Assembly: GCF_001610975.1 (NCBI RefSeq)
Contig: NZ_CP013342.1
Location: 2,365,001-2,429,000 of the forward strand
Length of the DNA: 64,000 bases
Direction: 5' to 3'
From: Sphingopyxis terrae subsp. terrae NBRC 15098
GTDB lineage: Bacteria; Pseudomonadota; Alphaproteobacteria; Sphingomonadales; Sphingomonadaceae
The translations under genes and the position numbers were made by a program. Of the stretch, positions 54,287 to 64,000 are shown piece by piece. Each line of letters opens with the position of its first letter. Position 1 is the first letter of the stretch. The notes beneath the pieces are model-generated. The model ran no database searches. It was not told the origin of the DNA and worked only from the letters and a program-made list of their open reading frames with translations.

Positions 54287-55498
54287 ATGTCGTCCTTTCC
54301 GCTTTCGGGTTTTGCGACCCGCGCCATTCATGCCGGCTATGACGCAAAGGCCAATGACGGCGCGCTGGTGCCGCCGCTGCATCTGTCGTCGACCTTCGTA
54401 TTCGAAACCGCCGAGGCGGGCGCCGAGATTTTCGCCGGCGAGCGCGAAGGATATTTCTACAGCCGCATCGCCAATCCGACGGTCGACCTGCTCGAACGGC
54501 GCATGGCCGCGCTCGAAGGCGCGGAAGCCGCCGTCGCGACGGCGTCGGGGATGGGCGCGATAACGGCGGTTTTCTGGTCCTTTCTGAAGCCCGGCGACGA
54601 AATCATCGTCGACCAGACGCTGTACGGCTGCACCTTCGCCTTCATGCGCCACGGCCTTGCGCGCTTTGGCGTCCGCGTCACCCATGTCGATCTGACCGAT
54701 CCGGCCAATCTCGAAGCCTGCATCTCCGACGCGACGAAGATCGTCTATTTCGAGACCCCCGCCAACCCGAACATGCGGCTGGTCGATATCGCAGCGGTGT
54801 CGGCGATCGCGCGCGACCATGGCGCGCGCACCGTCGTCGACAACACCTATGCGACCCCGGTGCTGACGCAGCCGATCACGCTCGGCGCGGATATCGTGGT
54901 GCATTCGGCGACCAAATATCTGGGCGGGCATGGCGATCTGGTCGGCGGCATCGCGCTCGGCACTGGCGCCGATATGCAGCAGGTGCGTCTGGTCGGGGTC
55001 AAGGACATGACCGGCGCGGTGATGGCGCCGTTCAGTGCCATGCTGGTGCTGCGCGGGCTGAAGACGTTGAAGCTGCGCATGGCGGAACATTGCCGGTCGG
55101 CCGCGGCGATTGCGGCGACGCTGAACGATCACCCGGCGGTCGCTGCGGTGCATTATCCGGGGCTGGCATGTTTCGCCCAGCATGATCTGGCGCGGCGGCA
55201 GATGCCGGGTTTCGGGGGCATGATCGCCTTTGAACTGAAGGGCGGCTACGCCGCGGGCGTGGCGATGATGAACCGGCTGGCGCTTGTCCAGCGCGCGGTG
55301 TCGCTCGGCGATGCCGAAAGCCTGATCCAGCATCCGGCGAGCATGACCCATTCGACCTACACTGCAGAAGAACGGCGCGCGCACGGGATCGCCGACGGGC
55401 TCGTGCGCCTGTCGGTGGGACTCGAGGAGGCCGACGAAATCGCCGCCGATCTGACGCAGGCGCTCGATGCAGAGGTCAGCGCGTCCGTCGACGCCTGA
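54287..55498 (+). CDS. megL: Methionine gamma-lyase
   Basis: A 403-residue PLP enzyme of the Cys/Met metabolism family. K210 in SATKYLGGHGD binds PLP, and C115 in TLYGCTFAFM is the cysteine that distinguishes methionine gamma-lyase (C116 in P. putida) from cystathionine gamma-lyases and synthases; Y113 is the partner tyrosine. The reaction cleaves L-methionine to methanethiol, 2-oxobutyrate and ammonia. The divergent Lrp-type regulator and palindrome are consistent with inducible methionine catabolism. O-acetylhomoserine sulfhydrylase is less likely because of C115. Confidence 0.9.
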   Translation: MSSFPLSGFATRAIHAGYDAKANDGALVPPLHLSSTFVFETAEAGAEIFAGEREGYFYSRIANPTVDLLERRMAALEGAEAAVATASGMGAITAVFWSFLKPGDEIIVDQTLYGCTFAFMRHGLARFGVRVTHVDLTDPANLEACISDATKIVYFETPANPNMRLVDIAAVSAIARDHGARTVVDNTYATPVLTQPITLGADIVVHSATKYLGGHGDLVGGIALGTGADMQQVRLVGVKDMTGAVMAPFSAMLVLRGLKTLKLRMAEHCRSAAAIAATLNDHPAVAAVHYPGLACFAQHDLARRQMPGFGGMIAFELKGGYAAGVAMMNRLALVQRAVSLGDAESLIQHPASMTHSTYTAEERRAHGIADGLVRLSVGLEEADEIAADLTQALDAEVSASVDA

Positions 55499-55513
55499 CC
55501 GCTTGTCGCGGCG

Positions 55514-56803
<1,290 letters not shown>

Positions 56804-57006
56804 GACGCTGTCCTGCTGAACGGGGCCCTTTCGACCCGGCGCGGCCTTAGCGGATTTGGCTGTCGAGGCAAGGGCGAAGGCCGTAAAATCGTGCCGCGCC
56901 GCGCCGATCGCGGCTGTTACATCTTGTCATAACATCGCGGTGCGCGGTCACATCCTCGCGACAATTGCAGGCTAGTGACCCGACGGACAGCATGATGACG
57001 GAGGCG

Positions 57007-57954
57007 ATGATGACGCGGCGATTTTCGACCGGATGGGCCGCCATGGCGGCGTTTGTCGCGGCGAGCCTGATGGTGCCGGGCCCCCTCGCCGAGGCGCGGG
57101 AACGGCTGCGCGAGCGGATTGCCGAACGCATGGCGGAGCGCATGGGCGCCGATGCCGGGGCAAAGGTCGCGGGCAGCGAAACGATCGCCTATGGCCGCGG
57201 TCCGCTCCAGACGCTCGACATATGGCGCGCAAAGGGCGCGGCCGGTCCGGCGCCGCTGATCGTCTTCGTGCATGGCGGCGGCTGGAAGCGCGGCGACAAG
57301 GACAATGCGACCGGTCAGTTCAAACCCGAACATTATCCTGCCGAGGGCTATGCCTTTGCGTCGATCAACTACCGCCTTGTCCCCGCCGCGACGGTCGAGG
57401 AGCAGGCGGCCGATGTTGCGGCAGCGGTGCGGGCGATCGTCGACCGCGCCGATGCGCTGGGCATCGACCGGCATCGCATCGTGCTGATGGGGCACAGCGC
57501 GGGTGCGCATCTGGTCGCGCTGGTCGGCACCGACCCGCGCTATCTGAAAGGCGCCGGCCTGTCCTTTGCCGATATTGCTGGTGTCATACCGATCGACGGG
57601 GCGGCCTATGACGTGGCGGCGCAGATGAAGGACGGGCCGCAAATCATGCAGTCGACCTATACGCAGGCCTTCGGCACCGATCCGGCGCGCCAGCGCGCGC
57701 TGTCGCCAACGGCGCAGGCGGCGGCACCCAACGCCCCCGCCTTTTTGCTGCTGCACGTCCAGCGGCCCGACGGCGTGCGCCAGGCCAGGGCGCTCGGCGC
57801 CGCGCTCGATGCCGGCGGCAGCCGCGTCGCGTTCGGCAGCTTTCCGGGCGAAGGATTGAAGGGCCATGCCGAGATCAACCGCCGCCTCGGCGATCCGTCC
57901 TACGCGGCGACCGCGACGGTCGACGCGTGGCTGAAGCGGGTATTCGGGCGATAG
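57007..57954 (+). CDS. Exported alpha/beta hydrolase (carboxylesterase/lipase-like)
   Basis: A 315-residue protein with a Sec signal peptide (WAAMAAFVAASLMVPGP to about residue 27) and a short charged coil rich in Arg/Glu (RERLRERIAERMAERMG). The hydrolase core has the HGG oxyanion motif in VFVHGGGWKRGDK, the nucleophile Ser in LMGHSAGAHLV, a probable acid later in the sheet, and His in LKGHAEINR. It resembles the BD-FAE/acetylesterase group, and may hydrolyse polysaccharide or xenobiotic esters. The start is uncertain among ATGs at 56992, 57007 and 57010; GGAGG at 57000-57004 favours the later ones. Confidence 0.83.
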   Translation: MMTRRFSTGWAAMAAFVAASLMVPGPLAEARERLRERIAERMAERMGADAGAKVAGSETIAYGRGPLQTLDIWRAKGAAGPAPLIVFVHGGGWKRGDKDNATGQFKPEHYPAEGYAFASINYRLVPAATVEEQAADVAAAVRAIVDRADALGIDRHRIVLMGHSAGAHLVALVGTDPRYLKGAGLSFADIAGVIPIDGAAYDVAAQMKDGPQIMQSTYTQAFGTDPARQRALSPTAQAAAPNAPAFLLLHVQRPDGVRQARALGAALDAGGSRVAFGSFPGEGLKGHAEINRRLGDPSYAATATVDAWLKRVFGR

Positions 57955-57996
57955 CTTCTGGGAGGCGACCAACCGCTCCACGCCTTCCAACATTTC

Positions 57997-58070
57997 GTGA
58001 TCCCGGACTTGATCCGGGATCCATTCACGCAGTGCCGGAATAGTGGATCCCGGATCAAGTCCGGGATGAC
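57997..58070. repeat. Dispersed inverted repeat (GATCCCGGACTTGATCCGGGATC family)
   Basis: Arm TGATCCCGGACTTGATCCGG at 57998-58017 and arm CCGGATCAAGTCCGGGAT ending near 58067 pair almost perfectly, with the arms themselves palindromic. It lies between the esterase-like gene and the DOPA-dioxygenase-like gene. Confidence 0.8.
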
Positions 58071-58173
58071 GAGGGGAGAAGGGGCCGCTACGGTCGGGAT
58101 CGCCTCTGCGCGGAGCCGTTTCTCGCAAGGCCGGTGAACTGCGGGCTTGCCGATGCCCGCCAACGAGGCGCCA

Positions 58174-58551
58174 ATGACCGATCCCGACGCACCCTATCAC
58201 GCGCATATCTATTACGACCCTGCCGAGCGACCGGCAGCGGCGACCTTGCGCGACGCCTTCGGTGCCGATCCTGCAATCCTGTTTGTCGGGGCCATGACCG
58301 ATGGCGCGGCCGGGCCGCATCCGATCGCGCAATATGAGGTGCATTTCCTTGCGCGCCATCGCGCCGCCGTCGTGAAGGCGATCGAGGCGACGGGGCTGCG
58401 CGCGCTCGTTCACCCGCTCACTGACGACGATCTCGCCGATCACACCCGCCTTGCGCACTGGATCGGCGAGCCGATCGAGCTCGACGTGACCGTACTCGAC
58501 CCGCCGGGCGTCAACCAGGGGATTCCGCGTTTCGGCGTTTCGGATTTTTAA
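58174..58551 (+). CDS. DOPA 4,5-dioxygenase family protein
   Basis: A 125-residue protein resembling the small DOPA 4,5-dioxygenase family. Conserved His and Glu include YHAHIYYDP near the start, HPIAQYEVHF, and ALVHPLTDDDLADHTRLAHW with a GEPIELD ending; these could bind Fe(II). Whether the substrate is an extradiol-cleavable catechol is not known. I start it at ATG 58174, with GAGG 5 nt upstream; longer starts at 58147 or 58153 lack a site. It ends in a 4-nt overlap region with hisZ on the other strand. Confidence 0.75.
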   Translation: MTDPDAPYHAHIYYDPAERPAAATLRDAFGADPAILFVGAMTDGAAGPHPIAQYEVHFLARHRAAVVKAIEATGLRALVHPLTDDDLADHTRLAHWIGEPIELDVTVLDPPGVNQGIPRFGVSDF

Positions 58552-59666
58552 GCGGCAACTGGCCCTTCGGGGCCGAGCGTGAAGCCGCAGCCGAGCCGCG
58601 CCGCTTCGTCGGCATCGGTGAGCGCCGCGACCGTTTGCCATCCATCCGCGCGCAGGCTGGCGGCGAGCGCCGGATCGTGGCCGAGCGGCAGGAATATCCG
58701 CCGATCGCTGTCGCGCTCGACGCCCAATCCTTCGTCGATCAACGGGTCGGGGTAGAGCGAAAAGCCCACCGCTGGTTCTTCCTGATCGTCGCCGACCGGG
58801 ATCGCATAACCGCCGCCGCGGCCGATTGCGTCGCCCTGGCCGGGAACGAAGATCTGGAAGCCGAACCAGCTTTGATAGGCAAAGCCGTGACGTTCGGTCG
58901 GATCGAGGGTCAGATCGGCGCGGCCGCGGATCGGCGCCGCGATTTCTTCCAGCGCGTCGATACGACTGGTGAGTACGCCCGCGGTGTCGAACGCGCGCAG
59001 ATCGGCGATCGCGCGGTCGAAAGGCCCCGTCGCGCGCAGCAACGGCAGATAGGCTTCGGCTCCGATGCGCGCGAGCGCGCCGGCATCCTTGGCGTCGAGT
59101 TCGTCACGCAGCATCTGCAGATCGGCCGTAATGGGCAGCGGACCGGCGGCGAGCAGGTCGACGACATCGGGCAGGGTGAAGTCGATCGTAACCCGGCCGA
59201 TACCCGCCGCATCGAGCGCGTCGATCGCGACCGATACAATCTCGCGCGCGGCGGCGACGCTGTCGCTGCCGATCAGTTCGGCGCCGACCTGCAGCATTTC
59301 GCGCGCCGGGCGGAGCTGGCTCGCGCGCAGCTTGACCACCTGGCCAGCATAGCACAGGCGCAGCGGCCGCGGCGCATGCCCGAGCAGCGAGGTTGCGATG
59401 CGACCGACCTGCCGCGTGATGTCGGGTCGCAGCGCGAGCGTGCGCTGCGACACCGGGTCGGTGAAGCGGAGCAGATCGCGCGCGGCGCGTTCGTCATTGC
59501 CGCCCAGCGTTTCGCGAAATTCGGCGAGCGGCGGCGCAACGCGGCCATAGCCGTGCGCGCGCATCGCATCGACGAGCGCGCGGGTCACGCGCGACGCGGC
59601 CTCGGCCTGCGCGGGCAGGCGGTCGCGAAGGCCTTCGGGCAGCAGGGCAGGGGCCTTGGTCATCAT
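58548..59666 (-). CDS. hisZ: ATP phosphoribosyltransferase regulatory subunit HisZ
   Basis: HisZ is a catalytically inactive histidyl-tRNA synthetase paralog that forms a hetero-octamer with short HisG and controls the first step of histidine synthesis. The 372-residue protein keeps the class II fold motifs: LLPEGLRDRLPAQAEAA near the start, RFTDPVSQRTLALRPDITRQV (motif 2 region), MLQVGAELIGS and ERHGFAYQSWFGFQIFVPG. The anticodon domain of HisRS is absent. hisG is not in the window. It belongs to the purA-hisZ-serA-serC neighbourhood shared by sphingomonads. Confidence 0.9.
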   Translation of the reverse strand: MMTKAPALLPEGLRDRLPAQAEAASRVTRALVDAMRAHGYGRVAPPLAEFRETLGGNDERAARDLLRFTDPVSQRTLALRPDITRQVGRIATSLLGHAPRPLRLCYAGQVVKLRASQLRPAREMLQVGAELIGSDSVAAAREIVSVAIDALDAAGIGRVTIDFTLPDVVDLLAAGPLPITADLQMLRDELDAKDAGALARIGAEAYLPLLRATGPFDRAIADLRAFDTAGVLTSRIDALEEIAAPIRGRADLTLDPTERHGFAYQSWFGFQIFVPGQGDAIGRGGGYAIPVGDDQEEPAVGFSLYPDPLIDEGLGVERDSDRRIFLPLGHDPALAASLRADGWQTVAALTDADEAARLGCGFTLGPEGPVAA

Positions 59667-59718
59667 TGGGCCTTAGGCTGGCAGCGATAAGGTTTCAACG
59701 CCGCGCATGGGGTCGTTC

Positions 59719-59785
59719 GCGCCGGGCCGGACCGACATACCAGAGGGGAGAGAGCCTGTGAGGCATCGCGGCGTCGGCCCGGCGC
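59719..59785. other. Long-range inverted repeat between hisZ and serA
   Basis: GCGCCGGGCC at 59719-59728 pairs with GGCCCGGCGC ending at 59785, with a 40+-nt loop. It could fold in the RNA after serA or serve as a terminator, but no T-run is present. Support is weak. Confidence 0.35.
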
Positions 59786-59808
59786 AAACCGGTCAAGGGA
59801 AAGGAGCC

Positions 59809-61395
59809 TTAGAACTTCAGTCCCTTCACCATCTTGACGCCGGGCAGCTGGCAGACCTGCCACAACAAAGGTTCGGGCATGGCCGAGTCGAGGCTGAGCA
59901 GCAGCACCGCCTCGCCCCCGGCGGCGCGGCGGCCGAGGTGGAAGGTGCCGATGTTCAGCCCCGCATCGCCCAGCGTGCTGCCGATACGACCGATGAAGCC
60001 GGGCGCGTCCTCGTTGACGATATAGAGCATGTCGCCGTCGAGATCGGCCTCGACCTTGATGCCGAACATTTCGACGAGGCGCGGTTCGTTGTTGCCGAAC
60101 AGCGTCCCCGCGACCGAACGGTCGCCGGCTTCGGTGGCGACGGTGACGCGGACGAGGGTGTGATAATCGCCCTCGCGATCATGGCGCACCTCGCGCACGT
60201 CGAGGCCGCGTTCGCGAGCAAGATGCGGCGCGTTGACCATGTTCACGCTGTCCGAATAACGGCGCATCAGCCCGGTCAGGACCGCGGCGGTGATCGGCTT
60301 CAGGTTAAGCTCGGCCGCCGCCCCCTCGACCTCGATCGAGATGGTGGTGAGGTTGTCGTGGGCGAGCTGCCCTACCAGACTGCCCAGCTTTTCGGCGAGG
60401 CTCATATAGGGGCGCAGCTTCGGCGCCTCCTCGGCCGACAGGCTGGGCACATTGAGCGCGTTGGTAATGCCGCCGGTGAGCAGATAATCGGAAAGCTGTT
60501 CCGCTACCTGGATGGCGACATTGACCTGCGCTTCGTCGGTCGATGCGCCGAGGTGCGGCGTGCAGATGAAGTTCGGCGTGCCGAACAGCGGATGATCGGC
60601 GGCCGGCGGTTCGGTCTGGAACACGTCGAGCGCCGCGCCCGCGACATGGCCGCTGTCGAGCGCCTCCTTCAGCGCCGCCTCGTCGATCAGGCCGCCGCGC
60701 GCGCAGTTGATGATGCGCACGCCCTTCTTGGTCTTCGCAAGATTTTCCTTCGACAGGATGTTGCGCGTCTGGTCGGTCAGCGGCGTGTGCAGCGTGATGA
60801 AATCCGCCTTGGCGAGCAATGTGTCGAGATCGGCCTTTTCGACGCCGAGCTCTATTGCGCGCTCGGGGGTCAGGAACGGATCGAAGGCGACGACCTTCAT
60901 GCGCAGCCCCAGCGCGCGCTCGGCGACGATGCTGCCGATATTGCCGCAGCCGATCAGGCCCAGCGTCTTCGACGTCAGTTCGACCCCCATGAAGTCGTTC
61001 TTCGGCCATTTGCCTGCTTGCGTCAGCGCATTGGCCTCGGGAATCTGGCGCGCGAGGGCGAACATCATCGCGATCGCATGTTCGGCCGTGGTGATGCTGT
61101 TGCCAAAGGGCGTGTTCATCACGACGACGCCCTTCTTCGACGCCTCGGGAATGTCGACATTGTCGACGCCGATCCCGGCGCGGCCGACGACCTTCAGGTT
61201 CGTCGCGGCGGCGAGGACGTCGGCGGTGACCTTGGTGGCCGAGCGGATCGCAAGGCCGTCATAGGCGCCGATCATCGCGATCAGCTCGTCCTTCGTCTTG
61301 CCGGTGATGACATCGACGTCGATGCCGCGTTCCTTGAAGATCGCGGCGGCTTTGGGATCCATCTTGTCGGAAATCAGAACTTTGGGTGCGGTCAT
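59809..61395 (-). CDS. serA: D-3-phosphoglycerate dehydrogenase
   Basis: SerA oxidises 3-phosphoglycerate to 3-phosphohydroxypyruvate, the first step of serine synthesis. The 528-residue protein has the substrate domain with GRAGIGVDNVD and MNTPFGNSITTAEHA, the NAD loop GLIGCGNIGSIVAERALG, the catalytic H in PHLGASTDEAQ, and a long C-terminal extension (intervening and ACT domains; DMLYIVNEDAPGFIGRIGS). This is the ACT-bearing, feedback-type long form. I start it at ATG 61395 (MTAPKVLISDK); 61410 (MKATEM) is an alternative. It is downstream of serC with a repeat in between. Confidence 0.96.
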   Translation of the reverse strand: MTAPKVLISDKMDPKAAAIFKERGIDVDVITGKTKDELIAMIGAYDGLAIRSATKVTADVLAAATNLKVVGRAGIGVDNVDIPEASKKGVVVMNTPFGNSITTAEHAIAMMFALARQIPEANALTQAGKWPKNDFMGVELTSKTLGLIGCGNIGSIVAERALGLRMKVVAFDPFLTPERAIELGVEKADLDTLLAKADFITLHTPLTDQTRNILSKENLAKTKKGVRIINCARGGLIDEAALKEALDSGHVAGAALDVFQTEPPAADHPLFGTPNFICTPHLGASTDEAQVNVAIQVAEQLSDYLLTGGITNALNVPSLSAEEAPKLRPYMSLAEKLGSLVGQLAHDNLTTISIEVEGAAAELNLKPITAAVLTGLMRRYSDSVNMVNAPHLARERGLDVREVRHDREGDYHTLVRVTVATEAGDRSVAGTLFGNNEPRLVEMFGIKVEADLDGDMLYIVNEDAPGFIGRIGSTLGDAGLNIGTFHLGRRAAGGEAVLLLSLDSAMPEPLLWQVCQLPGVKMVKGLKF

Positions 61396-61414
61396 TTCGG
61401 TAGCTTTCAAAACT

Positions 61415-61501
61415 CCGTTCGTCCTGAGCTTGTCGAAGGACAGTGCTTCTCTTGGGCGTCGGAAAATAAGAGCGGCCCTTCGACAAGCTCAGGGCAAACG
61501 G
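61415..61501. repeat. Dispersed inverted repeat (GTTCGTCCTGAGCTTGTCGAAGGAC family)
   Basis: Arm CCGTTCGTCCTGAGCTTGTC-GAAGGAC and arm GGCCCTTCGACAAGCTCAGG-GCAAACGG, 30 nt apart, are inverted copies. This is the widespread short repeat seen in sphingomonad intergenic regions. It sits between serC and serA. Confidence 0.8.
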
Positions 61502-61514
61502 AAGAGGGGAGGCG

Positions 61515-62642
61515 TCAGGCCTTGAGCGAGGCGTAAGCCCAATCGAGCCAGGGCCCGAGCGATTCGATATCGGCGGTGTCGACCGTCGCGCCGCACCAGA
61601 TGCGCAGCCCCGGTGGAGCATCGCGATAGCCGGCGATGTCATAGGCCGCGCCCTCGGCTTCGAGCAGCCCGGCGAATTTCTTGATGAAATCCGCGTCGGC
61701 CCCAGCGACCGACAGGCACACCGACGTCTTCGATCGGCTGGCGGGATCGGCGGCGAGATGGCTCAGCCATCCGCGTTCGGCGACGATCGTGTCGAGCGCC
61801 GCGGCGTTCGCATCGCTGCGCGCCTTCAGCCCGTCGAGACCGCCCAGCGACTTCGCCCATTCGAGCGCAAAGATCGCGTCTTCGACCGCGAGCATCGAGG
61901 GGGTGTTGATCGTCTCGCCCTTGAACACGCCTTCGGCAAGCGCGCCCTTCGACATCAGGCGGAACACCTTGGGCAGCGGCCAGGCCGGCGTATGGCTTTC
62001 GAGCCGTTCGACCGCGCGCGGACCCAGGATCAGCACGCCATGCCCGCCTTCGCCGCCGAGCACTTTCTGCCAGCTGAAGGTCGCAACGTCGATCTTGTCC
62101 CACGGCAGGTCATAGGCGAACACCGCGCTGGTCGCGTCGGCGAAGCTCAGCCCCTCGCGGTCTGCCGGAATCCAGTCGCCGTCGGGAACGCGGACGCCGC
62201 TGGTGGTGCCGTTCCAGGTGAAGAGCACGTCGTTCGACCAGTCGACCTGGCCCAAATCGGGAAGCTGGCCGTAATCGGCGCGGATCACCGTGGGATCGAG
62301 CTTGAGCTGCTTGGCGACATCGGTGACCCAACCTTCACCGAAGCTCTCCCAGGCCAGCGCCGTCACGGGGCGGGCGCCCAGCATCGTCCACATCGCCATT
62401 TCAAAGGCGCCGGTGTCCGATCCCGGCACGATGCCGATGCGGTGCGTATCGGGCAGGCGCAGCATCTCGCGCATCAGGTCGATGCAATATTGGAGGCGCG
62501 TCTTGCCGATCTTCGCGCGATGCGAACGGCCGAGCGATTCGGTGTTGAGCTTTTCGGGGGACCAGACCGGCGGCTTCGCGCACGGACCGGAGGAAAAATA
62601 AGGACGCGCAGGCCGTGCCTGCGGTTTACGCACTTCAGTCAT
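61515..62642 (-). CDS. serC: Phosphoserine aminotransferase
   Basis: SerC transaminates 3-phosphohydroxypyruvate to phosphoserine. The 375-residue protein of the alphaproteobacterial long type has the PLP lysine K193 in ATFSWQKVLGGEGGHG, the N-terminal substrate region YFSSGPCAKPP and HRAKIGKTRLQ, and WESFGEGWVTD. The start MTEVRKPQ at 62642 has AAGGAG 8 nt upstream, and that ribosome site is folded into a hairpin in the leader. Transcribed with serA 119 nt downstream. Confidence 0.96.
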   Translation of the reverse strand: MTEVRKPQARPARPYFSSGPCAKPPVWSPEKLNTESLGRSHRAKIGKTRLQYCIDLMREMLRLPDTHRIGIVPGSDTGAFEMAMWTMLGARPVTALAWESFGEGWVTDVAKQLKLDPTVIRADYGQLPDLGQVDWSNDVLFTWNGTTSGVRVPDGDWIPADREGLSFADATSAVFAYDLPWDKIDVATFSWQKVLGGEGGHGVLILGPRAVERLESHTPAWPLPKVFRLMSKGALAEGVFKGETINTPSMLAVEDAIFALEWAKSLGGLDGLKARSDANAAALDTIVAERGWLSHLAADPASRSKTSVCLSVAGADADFIKKFAGLLEAEGAAYDIAGYRDAPPGLRIWCGATVDTADIESLGPWLDWAYASLKA

Positions 62643-62710
62643 GTCAGACTCTCCTTGCAGAGAGCTCGCGCGGCGTTGGGACCGCGTGGCCCGGCGCCGC
62701 GTTTAAGGCG
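62643..62710 (-). promoter_or_regulatory. Structured 5' leader of serC, candidate serC-type cis-regulatory RNA
   Basis: On the minus strand, a hairpin with stem CGCCGCG/CGCGGCG and an inner GGGCC/GGTCCC stem lies at 62701-62669, and a second, CTCTC-(6 nt)-GAGAG at 62664-62649, includes the AAGGAG ribosome site (62656-62651). Upstream, TTGACA at 62727-62722 suggests a -35 box. Alphaproteobacterial serC genes are known to carry such leaders; I infer the match and could not test it. Confidence 0.5.
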
Positions 62711-62813
62711 GTGCGCGCAACTGTCAAACAAAATGCGCGGGACGTGCGAAATTTCCGGCAAGCCGCGCCAAAGCTTTACGCCCTGTTAACCAAGATGTCG
62801 GTAAATTGACGCC

Positions 62814-63515
62814 ATGCCGATCCCGCCGTTCCTGAAGCCCCGGATCCTGGTCGCCGCAACCGCGGCGCTGACGCTCTCGGCCTGTTTCAGCACCCCCGAC
62901 GTGATGAAGCGGAGCGATGCCAAACGCCCCGCCGCGACCAAGCAGCAGCGGCCGCAGACGATCGGCGCTGCATCCTTCAGCAGCCCCGAGGCGCAGCAAT
63001 GCGCCTTCGATCTCAAACAGGCGGGGGTGCGCTTCACGTCGCTGCCCGATCAGGATCATGGCGGCGGCTGTACCTCGATCGATTCGGTCAAGCTGCTCGA
63101 CATCGGCACCCCGGTGTCGAACCTCGGTCCGATGACCTGTCCGCTCGCGAAGAATTTCGCCGCCTGGGCGCAATATGCCGTCCGCCCCGCGGCGCGGAAA
63201 TTCTTCGGGCAAGAGGTGGTGAAGATCGAAACCTTCGGCACCTACAGCTGCCGCAACATCTATGGTGGCCGGTCGGGCCGTCTGTCGCAGCACGCCTATT
63301 CCAACGCGATCGACGTGTCGGGTTTCGTCCTTGCCGACGGACGCCGGATCATGCTCGATGGCGGATGGAAGGGCGACCGGGCGTCGCAGGACTTCCTGCG
63401 TGCGCTGCACAGCTCGGCATGCCGCCGCTTCGGCACGGTGCTCAGCCCCGATTATAACGCCGCGCATTACAATCATTTCCACATGGACATGAGCGGCAAC
63501 GGCTTCTGCCGCTGA
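62814..63515 (+). CDS. Extensin-like (M15-type fold) lipoprotein
   Basis: A 233-residue lipoprotein with lipobox LSAC (Cys about residue 24). The C-terminal domain is the extensin-like family related to the D-Ala-D-Ala carboxypeptidase (M15) fold, with the conserved LSQHAYSNAIDVSGF zinc-ligand region and the AHYNHFHMD motif near the end. Cysteines CAFDL, CTSI, CPLA, CRNI, CRRF and the terminal C suggest several disulfides. Likely role: peptidoglycan binding or cleavage at the outer-membrane side of the wall. It has its own promoter region shared with serC. Confidence 0.85.
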   Translation: MPIPPFLKPRILVAATAALTLSACFSTPDVMKRSDAKRPAATKQQRPQTIGAASFSSPEAQQCAFDLKQAGVRFTSLPDQDHGGGCTSIDSVKLLDIGTPVSNLGPMTCPLAKNFAAWAQYAVRPAARKFFGQEVVKIETFGTYSCRNIYGGRSGRLSQHAYSNAIDVSGFVLADGRRIMLDGGWKGDRASQDFLRALHSSACRRFGTVLSPDYNAAHYNHFHMDMSGNGFCR

Positions 63516-63572
63516 CCAAGCCCGCGCGCGGGCGTCTTGGCAAAGTCAACCGAAGCGGCTAGCCGTCCGCTA

Positions 63573-64000
63573 ATGACAAAAGATAAACAGACCCATCGTT
63601 CGCGTTTTCACAAAGCCAAAGACGACGCCCAATTCGCCCAGCAGGCGACCTCGACCCCGCAGACCGCAAGCGAAGCCTATAAGCTCGCATTTCAGGATAC
63701 CGACTTCCTGCTGCGCGAAGACCTGCGTCCGGTGCGCTTCCAGCTCGAACTGCTCAAGCCCGAACTGCTGCTCGACGAAGCGAAGATCGAATCGACGCTC
63801 GTCATCTACGGCTCGGCGCGTATTCCCGAACCCGATCAGGCGGACGGCCTTGAGGCCGCGGCGACCGACGATGCGTCGCGCAATATCGCGCGGCGTCTGA
63901 AGGCCAAGGCGCGCTATTATGACGAGGCGCGCAAGCTGGCGCGGCTGGCGAGCCAGGTTCCCGTCGATGCCAATGGCGATCGCAATTTCGTCGTCTGTTC
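63573..64000 (+). CDS. LOG-family (TIGR00730-type) Rossmann-fold protein, partial
   Basis: The first 142 residues are visible before the window ends. They begin with a basic, disordered region (MTKDKQTHRSRFHKAKDDAQ), then ASEAYKLAFQDTDFLLREDL and a strand STLVIYGSARIPEP, which is the phosphate-binding start of the LOG (cytokinin riboside 5'-monophosphate phosphoribohydrolase-like) domain; ARYYDEARKLARLAS continues it. The PGGxGTxxE catalytic motif would lie beyond the window. The start at ATG 63573 is 57 nt after the extensin-like gene. Confidence 0.8.
   Translation, partial: MTKDKQTHRSRFHKAKDDAQFAQQATSTPQTASEAYKLAFQDTDFLLREDLRPVRFQLELLKPELLLDEAKIESTLVIYGSARIPEPDQADGLEAAATDDASRNIARRLKAKARYYDEARKLARLASQVPVDANGDRNFVVC

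Overview
The window is a GC-rich chromosomal segment of an alphaproteobacterium. It most resembles Sphingomonadales, and a Sphingopyxis-like organism is the best guess. I base this on TonB-dependent receptors, the gene neighbourhoods purA/hisZ/serA/serC and aroKB/xerD/accA, class I PHA synthase with an Ala/Lys-rich phasin, and several families of short intergenic palindromes of the kind dispersed in sphingomonad genomes. No database search was possible; all family calls come from reading motifs.

Layout. 1-3.5 kb: the tail of an unknown gene, a small secreted protein and secA. 3.6-7.6 kb: a four-gene Anbu-type locus (circularly permuted ATP-grasp, alpha-E protein, transglutaminase-like protease, proteasome-related Anbu peptidase). 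7.7-14.6 kb: acetyl-CoA synthetase, an ALDH7-type dehydrogenase, a thiolase-like/crotonase pair and a transaldolase. 14.8-19.1 kb: a tightly packed plus-strand run radA, cvpA-like, NifU-like scaffold, kefB-like antiporter. 19.1-24.7 kb: aroK-aroB on the minus strand, diverging from a small membrane protein, a large unknown exported protein, xerD and accA. 24.8-27.4 kb: an M48 metalloprotease, two orphan Flp pilins and mutT.

27.4-40.9 kb is the main accessory region. It is a minus-strand operon containing a TonB-dependent receptor, two gamma-glutamyltransferases in tandem, an exported alpha/beta hydrolase, a VOC protein and a CapA-like protein. Upstream lie the remains of a D-amino-acid dehydrogenase and of a second TonB receptor. 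These two genes are fused to opposite ends of a 1.52-kb IS3-family element (38434-39956). The element has recognisable terminal inverted repeats but no target-site duplication, so an IS-associated deletion removed the 3' part of the receptor gene and the first ~30 codons of dadA. I read the intact locus as a system for taking up gamma-glutamyl (possibly D-glutamyl) peptides, cleaving them in the periplasm and oxidising the products.

41-64 kb: folE; a 2-hydroxychromene-2-carboxylate isomerase-like gene with an SDR and a divergent HxlR regulator; clpS; phasin and phaC; alaC-like aminotransferase with a DUF2721 protein; an exported amidase divergent from an MFS transporter; an FMN reductase; a haloalkane dehalogenase; a methionine gamma-lyase divergent from an Lrp-type regulator with a palindromic operator candidate between them; purA, an exported esterase, a DOPA-dioxygenase-like protein, hisZ, serA, serC, an extensin-like lipoprotein and the start of a LOG-family gene. 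No rRNA, tRNA or CRISPR array was recognised.
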